The translations under genes were made by a program, and so were the position numbers. The notes beneath the pieces were generated by a model. The model made no database searches. It saw only the letters and a list, made by a program, of their open reading frames with translations, and was not told the DNA's origin. A stretch of DNA of 64,000 bases from Bedellia somnulentella. Its lineage: Eukaryota; Arthropoda; Insecta; Lepidoptera; Bedelliidae. Positions 12,801 through 24,800 of this stretch are shown here, one piece after another. Positions within the stretch are counted from its first letter, which is position 1. The number at the start of each line of letters is the position of its first letter. The DNA lies in NCBI GenBank assembly GCA_963576735.1, contig OY755184.1, positions 2,542,001-2,606,000 of the forward strand, in the 5' to 3' direction.

Positions 12801-15800
12801 TCACGTGACATCATTTTGCATGGACAGTGTACTCACGTGATAGGGGGCAGGCCTAAATAATAAACAAAAAAATATTTCCACAAATAACAATTTTGCAAAC
12901 TATGTCGTTTGTGTTTAGAATAGCATCAACCCATTTTTGCCCGCGGGTGTCGTAAGAGATGACTTAGGGATTTAAGATGATGGGGGTTGTGGCTGGTGAC
13001 CCATCACCAACAACTTTTATTTTACAAAGATTTTCCTTACACAAGTTCCAAAACTGCATCATGAATTTCTAATTCGATCTTTGCCTATCTTTGGGATTTA
13101 TAGACGTAAGATTGAAATAATCTGATTCGTGGACAGTGCAGGGTGAATATTACATTGTATAAAATACGGAAAGGCAATGTCAAAGTAGGTCATTAGAGAG
13201 GGAGAATGAAAGTGACGTAGTGATAAAAAAAATGTTACTAAAGACCAAATACCTTTAGATCAAATAATTAGAATGTTTTTTGTTCATGAAAACCTCATGT
13301 GGGGATTATTTCTAATAAATGAAGGATAAATAAAGGAAAGAAAAATTTCGCACTAGAAGCCATTGACACTATAGCTCAATTGGCAAAGCGACGGGGCGTA
13401 TACCCGGAGGTCGTGGAGAGGCGATCCTAGTCTGTAGAAAAGAAGGACCTGAATATTACTTATATACGAATTTGCCGTGTAGTGCTGGCTTAGAATGTCA
13501 CTACCCCTTTCCACCCACGGGTGTCGTAAGAGGCGACTAAGGGTATGGGGCCTTTTAAAGTGGTTTTTGGGCGATGCGGTTGGAGACCCATCACCAACGA
13601 TACTTTATTTCTACCATCTTGTCCCCTATCAACTTCCAAATGCGGCTGAGGAGTATCTAGCCCTTTTTGGGATGTATGGCCGTGAGTGTATGTATGTATG
13701 TACAGGACGACCACAGAGACACGTTTGGACCAAATAGAGGCTGTGCTTAAAACGCGTTCGAAGTATGAAGAATAAAAGAGCATGTATGAAAAGATTGATG
13801 GATGTAAACGAAGCTAAAGAGGGTTGCCAGGATCTCATTAAATGGCGGTCGATAGTTCGCTTTAAACTGTACAATTATAAAGCAGAGACTTACAAAGAAA
13901 TAATCTAATTTAATTCAAATTATTCTGATTGGAAAAAAATCTTTTTTTACCACGGTTGCCAATTAACATTATAGTAAGAAATCAATAATCGATTTCTTTT
14001 TATCGGTACCTCAATTCTATGTGAGAATTGCTTTTACAATACATATTTATATTTAAAAAATAAATTAAAAAAAAGTTATAGTTTTGTATTTCAGAGATTC
14101 ATTATTTTGTTTATGTCTGTTGTTAACTGTGCTTTAAAAATTACAATTATGATTATATATACTGTAAATCATTAATAAAAAAGCATGAAATTGTCAATTG
14201 CTTAATTTTTTCGTATTACTATCCGTATTATACGGATATATCTTGGTACTGCTAAGTGGGTTATCAGGTGGAGTATACAATATTTGGGTGCAAAATTGGA
14301 TGTACTATTAGGACAGATTGAAGATATAATGGAGCCCGTCCCAGCTTCGCAAGGATAGTGTTGTTTTCCAAATATAATGACTCAATCACTGCACTATGAA
14401 ATTTAGCACGCCATAACCAATGCCTTTTTAACCGACTTCAAAAAAGGAGGTTCTCAGTTCGATTGTTTGTATGTATGTTTGGTTTCTAGAAAAGTATTTG
14501 TTCCCAAAATTTTTTAACAATGCCATTTATAATTCTTTTTTACATTACTACAAAGTTTTTATAGAATAAAATGACTATTGGAGACTTTGCCTTATTATTG
14601 AAGTTTGCTGATCCACCTTATGGTCGCCTTACACGCCCTAACGGAAAATAGAAGCGCTGCGTGCAATGTACTCTTGCCATTGCTATTGCTACTCTCTATT
14701 ATGATTTGAGTTACTCAAAGCATACGCATGTAACCAATGCAAGGTACAAGGTTGATGAACTTTGTCTTGAGACACTAGCTTTAGCTCATCGTAGTAATGA
14801 GGAATCTGGACTAGCAATGGGAGACGGTAACATGAGGTCGATTTGATGTAATATTAGCATGTGTGTGATGCCAGTACATATTTGACATCTTTACCTTTAA
14901 TCTAATATGTAGTTAGGTCACAAAAGTGTGTTTTAGAATGTGCGTTTTGTTGATGAGTAATTTAAGACTTATGGTTTTGGGAGTGTTTTGAGTGAATGTA
15001 GGGCGATGCGACTCTTTCTTCGTCGATCGACGATCTTTCTTCCTTTACAAAATACATACATATACATACATATACTCACGCCGTTAATTCCCATTGGGGT
15101 AGGCAAAATATTAGCTGAAAAATTCAAATTTCAAAACTCTGGTTACCTTTTTCGGATTCATAACCGTCAGTATTTTTGTATTGGTCAAGTATTGTAATTT
15201 CATATCTTTTACTAAAACTGATGTAATGACTAGTAAGATATTAACCTGGAAGCACTGCAGTAGTTTCAGCTGATGTCCGGAGTAGCGCAGCAGCCGCTCG
15301 AACGTGTCCAGGTCGGCCAGCTCCGAGCCGAGGATGCAGAGACGTTTCTCCTGCAACATCTGGAACAAACAAACATTTGTAAGTTAATAAAAGGGGATAC
15401 AATTATTAACGGAATGTTTTCTGTAGAGAAAAACGTTATGGAATTGTTGTATAATTAAATTACTCCAATATGAAAAAGCAATGCCTTGAAATCCGGTTTT
15501 TTAGTCTTATTATCGTATCTTTCAAATTTGGTATCTAACTAACAATCCAATGCTAATTTTCCCGCTCGTACAGGAGACGAAAGTCCAAAAACAGAGTCGA
15601 CCCAAATCAATGTTTATCTATTTATTTGGATAAACAGCAAGTGTGTCATTTCAAAAGTCATACATGTTGTCAAGGGATATCGTCGTGAGGAAACCCACAC
15701 GCTGACTTGTACTTCGCCATGTGACAGTGTATTCGAAATAAACATGCGGCGATAGGCCTGTCCCTTTCACGAGAATGCACTGTCCAAGCAAAACGTTGCT

Positions 15801-18800
15801 ACTCTTAACACCAGGTGACCATACTGTCACGTGATATTCAGAAGTATTAGTATCTCTGCCACCCTTTCGAGAATATACGACGTCAACATGAAAATGAGCC
15901 TATCTCTTCCCATCGCAACTATGACCTACACTTTCTGTTAACCTTGGCCGAGTCTACACACAATGTGTGAGTAGGAAACAAAAGCGATTCATAAAAGAAA
16001 CGAGAATACCCGGTAACAACACAATCGCGACCTCTCGCTGAACATCCGATACGGGTTATTATGTCAATGTTCTGGTAGCCTCGGCACTCGGTGGCCTGCT
16101 GGTGAGATTTGCTTCGATTTCAGACGCATAAACTTACGGCTATAAGGCCCAAAAATGGGTAGGCAGGCATTCAAAGTTAAAATGTGGTATAGAATACTAT
16201 ATCAGGGGTATAGTATCAAAACAAGCTATGTCCATTCAGACAAATTTTACAGGATTCATTTTTTTTCTTTTGTTTATAATTGTAATCTCAAATTGATAAG
16301 TAACCTAATCTATACTAATATTATAAAGCTGAAGAGTTTGTTTGTTTGAACGCTAGGATCTCAGGAACTACCCAACAAGCAAAAAGTGGTTTTTAAATTA
16401 TCCTAGAACCATAATTTCTTGAGGACTATATGATACTTATATCCTCATATAAGTTGCAGAAAGGGCCCATTATATAAGTCAAATTTTACTTAATGCACAT
16501 TTAAATTAGCCCGCTTAAATGCCATATACGCCTATATGGCTCCTATAATCGAATTACGTCAGTGTAATTACTCCTGCAAATGTCAATATAAGTAACTTAT
16601 AGTCAAAAATAAGATGAATACGCGCCTAACAATTCTAATATAAGCCGTTGTAATGTAAACAGTCAAAGTGAGTGTGTTGCACGTTGTTTCGCTCTGGATT
16701 TTTTAAATAATATTTGTTCTTTATCCTTTAAAGGTAAGTATTATTTAGAATTAATTAATGTTAGCCATAATATAGGTCCCGTTTGTATCTTGTGTAGCGA
16801 ATAACGTCAGGGAAACGTGATTTTTCTGTGAAAACTCATAGGGTTATGTTCAATATTTTTAAGCGCTTCATGAATCTTGCTTATTTACATAATAGAATTA
16901 AATATTATTTCATAAATATTATGCAGGCAGCTGCCATTTTGTTGGTGAGCATTCCCAGGTGTAAAATAGAGCTAAAATAAGTCTTTTTAGCATTCCTAAG
17001 TGCTATATAGAGCCAATATAAGTATCTAGGTTTTATATTGGTCTATCTCAAAACCGAAGAAGATTCGCCATTGTTAATGATTAGGGTTCCGCAATGCCCA
17101 GATGAAAATTTTTAAATATAAACTGAAGGAATATTTTAAGGATTGAAAATTAGTTAAAACTTTATTTTTATTTGACTTAATTTAATTAATTAACAGGTCG
17201 ATATGCCGATAATCCTGGATATTGATGGATTTTTAACCAAAAAACATTTTCGATCTCTAAGAAGTCTTCGATGGCCTTGGAGTGTTACACATTTCGTGTT
17301 ATCTGAGACATGTCCCGGTTGTCACAGCCTGGTTTCTATTAACAATAGAAATTTTCATTTTATTAAGAATCAAGAACGCATTAGAGCATTGCTGTATCAA
17401 GATTGGTTTTGGTGTGACAACTGTTTTACTTACGCAGTTTATGATCACTTTCCAACAGACGAATGTGAGATTTGTAAATAATATTTACTCAATATGTAAT
17501 GTCACTATCTACGTCACACAATATTATTTTATGTGAGTAAAAGTGAATGTTCCTTTATTAACTTATAATTAAAAAAATATTTAAATAGGTAGCTATCTTA
17601 TAATTAGTCATTATTACATCAACGTTTACACATTTCCTACAGAATATCACAAAAAGTACCTACTGGCATAGCATTCTCCTTTACCACCCTACTTGATTCA
17701 AGTCATGCTATTAAATCTGGGAACGTTGTCGCCTTTATACTGATCGGGCAAAATCACTTGCGTGCGAGCATATATTATGCTGTCAATTTGAGTCGATCAA
17801 ATATGGACCGTAAACTTATAGTAAACTGCTTCTTCTTAGTTTGTCGTGTTTGCTGCCATAAAAATTATAGTGGTCTACGCGCGACGTTGCCGATCTTCTA
17901 CTTTACAGCATAGCATGGTACCGGGGAATCACCGTGCGTCTCAAATCATATTACCTTTTGTTTATTTATTTAGTGTTAGAGTTAGAGCGAAAGATCAGTA
18001 TAAATAAATCAACCGAACAGTGAGAACGTAGTTTAGTGCTTAATTTAGTGTATAATCTATACATATTCATAGTCATAGGTAACGTAACATTTGAAATTTT
18101 GGTATTTTTTCATTGAATTATCAAATTATATTTATTTTATACTTAGGTGGTTTGGTTTAATCTAATTTTAAAATAGGTGAGGTCTTGATCGTCGAAATGA
18201 TCCTTTCTCAAGTAAAAGTAGAAACTTATCTCAAACTCATAGGTGGTCGGTTCACTACTGAAAGAAAGGGAAGGTATTCATAAACATTACCTTTATATAA
18301 AACATCATAAGGTAGGCTGTTTTCTCAGCAGTGGGATACTACCTACCTAATAAAAACATTATAGTCCAGCCTCCGGTCTCTCTTCTCTCATTATTGATTT
18401 CATAATGGCAAACTGCTAATGTTGTGGGTTTGAGTCCTGTTCTGGGTGGGTTGTAAATCTGGTAATATTGTTAATTAGTTATTTTACTTGTAGAAAAAGC
18501 ATTCTTAAGGAAGTAAATGGTGCTGTATATGATGTACGAAAACTCACTTATATATTTATTAATTTTCAGATTTTTACTACCAATCACAATGCCCTATAAA
18601 GTAGTTCAGACAATGGAAAGAGGTAGATTGAGATTGACGGCTGTACCAGATCGATGGGAGCGGAATGGTATTTTGTTTTGGCCCAAAAATAAACAGGATA
18701 AACTGAGAAGAGCTGAAAACTGTGATCCAGACCAAACTTGGACACCTATTAATTGTATAGTGAAGAGAAGCAATTTAAGAACGTTAAAGGATGCAGAAAA

Positions 18801-21800
18801 TGAAATAGACGCTATGAGTGATCGGTCTGATACCGAGACCGATAACGAACGTCGCTTTCAAACAAAGCGGTCATCTCAAGATATTATTACTCAAAGTGAA
18901 TCTATGGCTAAAAGTTATAATAAGATGGCACAAGAGTTGGTAGAGGTAAGTTAAATATAGCAAATTTTCTAGATTACTAATTTAATTTTCACGATTAATT
19001 TTCGGGACTACCCCTTACTACTACTCTGACACACTTTTTTCACCTTGTAATCCTTTCATGTTTCTCTTTTCCATTGCCTTAAATACTTTATCAATCTTAA
19101 ATTTGATTTATTCTTTTACATTCAATAACATAACATACTTACATATAGTACTGATACCACTAACTCAAATTTGATCATGTACAAGTTACACAAGTTACTT
19201 GTTATATTTTCAGACTTATGAACAAGAAGCTAGTACCGTTGCTATGCCTCAACAAGTTACCATACCAACAGATGAAAGATATGTTCAAGCCGATAGTATA
19301 ATTCAAAACCAGGAACCAAAAACTGTCACAGAGGAAATAAGTCTAAGCACTGGAAATATTAATAATGAAAGCTTTTTAATCTTGAATCCAGATAATACGC
19401 AAATGCAGCAAATACAAGAGGATGTGCAGGCTATTAAACAGGATATCAAAACAATTCTAAATAATCAAAATGCTATGTTTGAACTTCAAAGCAAATTACT
19501 ATTAAAATATTCAGAATTTCAGATTCAGTTCGATGAATATATAAAACTATCTTCTAAATCCCCTGCTCTAAACCAGGATGATGCAATTAAAATTATAAGA
19601 AACTTAGAGGATTTCAATGATTTTGAAAAAAATCTTACTGACCCAAAACTTAAAGAAGAATACCAAAAAAAATTACTTAAGTTATGTAACAAAGGATCTG
19701 GAAAGGGCAGTACGAACGCATACTACCTAATTGATCACTTGTTTGAAAGAGAGTTTCTTAAAGGTTGTTCATGGACAGGATCATCAAAAAAAGACAGTGA
19801 TGGGGATAAAATTTGTTTCAAAGGTTTCAAAAACACGATAAGCTTTTTTTTTGAGACTGTTTTCGAATCGGACAAAACATTCACAAAAGCAGAATGTGAA
19901 AAGTTTTTCAAAATCATACTGAAAAATGCTCGTCAGCGCTGTGAGAGCAATAAGAGGACGTCTGCTTCAAGGCAGAGAGTTAAGGGAAAAAGAAATAAGA
20001 TTGCAACAACTTCTGAAAACGTCACAATTCCAGAACAACCAGTTCCAGTTGAGATCTTGGAGGTTGATGTGGAGGTACATCAGCCGCCTCGTTCTGATGC
20101 AGTACAGCCATCTGGTTCTGCTAATAATGCTGTACAACCATCCAATTCTGCTGTTGATGTTGTGCAGCCGAATAATTAATGTCAAAGTCTCATCATCATC
20201 ACATTTTTCCAATTAAGTTTAAGTACTTTCCATTGTTTTTTTTTTTTAGCTTTTTGCCCTTTAAAAAGGATGATTTTGTTTATATAGCCCCGGTCTAAAA
20301 GACCCAAAAATATGATTAATGCAAACCAAGTATGAGCAATGATTGTTTTATTGTTTTGTTAATTGTTATTAACTACTTTTTATTTTTTTAGACTAGTTAC
20401 TTGTTAAGAAATTGAATTTATCTGTCAGCACGGTAAACATTTTTCATACCCCGGTTCCTTTTTTGTTGTCTAGAACAGCAAAAATCCGAATGCACCTTGC
20501 ACATGCATAAGGAAAGATGTTTTTTCGTGCTGATATATGTAGGGTAAGTTTTAACAGAAGATTCAATGACAAAATTCTCGGCTTCATTTCAGCAGATCTC
20601 AATCTCACTTAGTTTGACTGCTTTAATTTACTCTGCTTCTGTAAAAACGCATCCTACCCATTGTAGGTACTTACATAAAATGTGTACTACTTAAAATGCG
20701 CAAATCCCTTCGTCAAGAAAAATAATAGCGGATATAAACAAAAATCTTGACCTCCCATACAAAGTCTGTTGACCTGTTTGTGACTTTAGTAAGTATGGAA
20801 GATTAGATATATTTTAATTTCGGGCCAACCTTACAAAGGAAATATTGTTCAGTCAGTTTCATTAAATCCCCGAAAGGATTTGCACATTTAAGCTGCCGAC
20901 AAATCTGCCGCCCCGCGCCGCGTTGCGGTGCGTCCGCGGCGCGGTATTTGTTTATAATGTATGAGTTGCTATGGAAACTGTCACACCGCAACCCGGAGCG
21001 GCGGGCGTTTGCGGTGCGGTCTAGGTGTGACAGGTTCTATAGTAACTCATACATTACAAAACAATACCGCGCCGCGGACGCACCGCAACGCGGCGCGGGG
21101 CGGCAGATTTGTCGGCAGCTTTAAAGACACAGGTTGTTTATGTATGTTTTATTTTATTTTAATTGTTAGGGTAGTTTTAAAAAATATACAATCGTAGAGA
21201 CTCATTATTAGACTGATTAAAATGTCAATTGTATTTTTAGTTGAATTTACCAGTCTGTTAAGTAATTTTTAGTGGAATGATATTAAGTTGCCTCATTAAA
21301 AAGACTGATTATTTAAAAGTACATAATCATGTAAGTTAATTAACAGATTATTTTGCGAATTTGGCAGAACTCGTTTTGTAAGCCAAGATATAGGTTCGCT
21401 GCCCAACAGAGTTTAATTTTTAGTTACCTAATTATCAAAAGCTTTTGACTAAATGATGAATAAAAGAAATGTAAAATTTTAGACATGTTTTTTTTATTCA
21501 AAACCTTTAACCTATGTTATAATGTATGTAGTAATGGCACCAAATATAAATCTGTATTATATAACACATTGACAAGCTTACACTTAATGTCTGAAACTTT
21601 ATACACGTCTCTAATCTTTTGAAGATCCCTGCAATCACATTTGAAGATATTTAAAAATGAAGAGCAAATAGGTTCCTCAAAAGCATTTTGGGTGGCTCTG
21701 ATATGGTAGCCGTGTATTTCTATTTCTTGCTCTTGGTTCTCTATATTCTTAAAATTTACCGATATAAACTCCACGACATGATTTGCTTTGGTCAGAAACC

Positions 21801-24800
21801 ATTTATCTTGTTTTTTGGCTGATAATATAAACGTCCCCAATTCTAAAACAAAAAGAGATTTTCGGCTTTTCCCTTTCGTTATTGTTGGATATTTTTTGTT
21901 TGATTTAAGTTTGTCTATATCTATTGAAGACATTTCATTTATTCTGTTAGCGACTTGAGCAAGTGCTCTGTTTCCTTGTCTGACCATTTTTTTAATTGAG
22001 TAAAGTTTATTCTCAAAGCAATATGCATTAAAGTTTTGAAGGATTCCAAATTTTCTTACCTCTTCAACCAAGTGCAGGAGGTTGTGTATATTACTAGTAA
22101 TATAGTCTTTTCCATAAATAGTTTTAAACTGCTCAACGAAATATGTTAACATTTCTTCAGCAACACGAAGCAAAGAGAAATATCTCTCATTGGAGCAAAT
22201 GGTAATAGCACAATATAAATGCATGAAATGGTTATAAGGTTCAGTTCTTAAGGTTTCCTTAAGTATTATAAAACTGAGATAGTAAAAAAAGCAACGGTAT
22301 TCAGACCCCTTCCAATGAGCTAGAACGTCAACCGACCTTACTGATCTGTGTATCTCTTTTGGCATTTTACGATCTATCAAAAAACTATTAACCTTTTCTA
22401 TGGTCTGAGCATTCCATTTCGTTAAGTAAGTGCCAAAATTTCCATCCCTCCAACCTATCAAAAGCCTTTTCATCAAGCCCAGATCTATTAAATGCAGTGA
22501 ATCCGATACAGGAAAATCTTCAATCATATCGATGTTTAACTTCAGCAAAGGTGAATCTTTCTTGTGATGTTGTCCATACTTCTTCAAATGAAAGTCGTCA
22601 TTGTTTCTTTTAAGACCTCGAGATCCAACAAATGTTACAGTATTAGATTTGTGCGAGTATTCACCGACGATTGTGCATTTCAGGCAACCATGTTTGCTAT
22701 TAAAATTCGCAACACCTGTAAAGATATTTAAATTAGCTGTAGTCATTCTGTCAGTACAAATAATTATGATGAACGTATAATTTTATTTAGTCAAGATCTC
22801 TTTTCCAGGTTGGTAGAATGAAACCTACCTAAATAAAGAATGCATTATTGTCAATAATGTAAGTAGACAATATATTTTCAGAACTCAAAATATTTAAAAT
22901 ATCGTATAAGTATAACATAATGTAACATAAGGCTAAGCATTTTATAAGTAAGATAATAAGGACTCAACTTACCTTTTATCATAGCCCTGGCTGGCGAATC
23001 GCAAATGAAAGCTCTTAGTTTTACATGCACTATTTTTTCTTCGCCTGAGTCAGCAACATTATTTATTGCTAATCCCTCTTCAAGTAGTTGCTTCATTTCT
23101 GTTACTAATGGTCCTAAAAAAGCGTCTAGATCTGATGGTTTTCCATTGCCAGCAAAGATTCCTGTTGAGAATAAAATAACATTTAATTTTCATTAAAAAA
23201 ATAAGGTTACAATACACTTCTATAAAAAATTACAAAATTCTTACCTACAGATATGTATACTATTTTATACTACATATCGAGAAAAACACTTAAAAACGTA
23301 AACATGCATACATGCTTTGAGTTTCTGATAAACCTAACTTTAAAAACATACATTTGTATACTAACTAACCCACAACAAACGGTGTCAAATTTGGTATTTC
23401 AAAGATGGTACATAATATAGGCCAAAACTGGTATCTTGAACTGTTAAACACTGGCAATCCATCAACATTTATGTTTAAAGAAATCTCATTTGGCAAACAA
23501 GAAACATTTTCATATATTTTTTTCAAACATTTGATGAGCCCATTGTGCCAGTAGTGCCCTGGAGCAGAATCACTGATGTGCAAAATTTCTTTATTTGTAT
23601 CTAGTAACGTTCGTGCGTCCTTAGGCAAAACATTGCTTATTCTTTTGTTTAAAATTTCAAGTAAAGAGTTAACCGCAGCATGAGAAATATTAAAATCTAA
23701 AGCCCAATTTTTAATAGAATACCGCAGCTCTACATTTTTGTTATAGTCTGATGATTCTTCCTGACCATCGCTTTCAATATCACTCAAAGGTTTTGTATTT
23801 TCGTAGTCCCAACCTTTTTCATCTAAAGTAGTAATAGAAATATCTTGTCCGGAACCCTCGCTAGAGTTTGCAATATGGTCTTCACCAGGTTTTAAAAATT
23901 CAGTAGTCACTGCGTTTAACATTTCTCAGTATGTCTTTTTAATTTTTCTTTTATATGATCCACTCTTTTTGAACCGCTTCCACTTATTTATATCCATTTT
24001 TAATATTTCTAGATATTTGTGAAGAAAACCAAATGTATGCAATCAAAATGGCTGACACAAAATCCTACAATAGAACTCGCAAAACTAAATAAAGCGTATT
24101 TTTTCCTATATCGGTCGTACCGAGCAAAATTGGATTTTTAAGAGTTTTAGCCAGGAGTGTTTGAGATTACTTGAGCAAGTAGAATGCCTATATAAACATA
24201 TTTAGGATTAAAATGGCATACACTAAATCCATAAAGAGAACATTTTATCCTACCGAGTGCTGTTATAATCTTACTAATTTAATATTTGTAAAATGTGGAT
24301 AATAATTTAATTTAAAACTTCCTTCTAAGCTTATGTAAAACCAAACCAAATTAAATGAATTTTACAGTAATTTAATTTTAGTCACTTATATTAGCCATAA
24401 AATATTGGCTTATATGAGTTTATAAGTAAAAATAACAAGTACAATTACTCTTCAGTGCAAATATGCCTGGTACGTGCTCATATAGAACTAGTAAGATTAA
24501 AATGGTCATCAGACGTTATCTTATATACGCATATAAGTCAGGGTTACAGGAGTAATTATGCTTCAGTGCAATTGCTCTTGCTTAATGCCCATATAGGAGT
24601 CACCATCCTATAATTGCCAGGAAATATAATCTTATATACCGATATAAGTACAAATTACAAGATTAAACTTACTTGAGTAAAATCAGCATGTATTTATGCT
24701 GTTATAAATGCGGTAGCATCCGTCAAAACCATTTTCGGAGTTATATAAATCCATATAGCATTACAAAATCGCATTCCAGGATAATTTTGCTTGTTGGGTA

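Larger units (their letters stand above)
16371..24798. mobile_element. 8.4-kb three-gene DNA transposon with TA duplication
   Basis: Terminal inverted repeat CCCAACAAGCAAAA at 16371-16384 and its complement at 24785-24798. The match extends through attatcctagaa once a 12-13-bp insert at the left end is skipped. TA flanks both sides (16369-16370, 24799-24800), and joining the flanks restores the Helitron sequence. Subterminal zones of several hundred bp are full of ACTTATAT/ATATAAGT motifs in both orientations, as CACTA elements have. Two plus-strand genes (17203-17481, 18589-20179) converge on a minus-strand transposase (21517-23922). The transposase resembles the CMC/EnSpm tnp2-DUF4218 group, but the termini are not CACTA. 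Every ORF is uninterrupted. Confidence 0.85.

Noticed and set aside
20961..21197. ORFs over the GC-rich palindrome
   Set aside because: They are produced by the inverted repeat: both strands are open there because of GC content.
22716..22746. ATG at 22746 as the transposase start
   Set aside because: A splice acceptor at 22716 and two upstream exons in phase continue the conserved domain, so this ATG is intronic.
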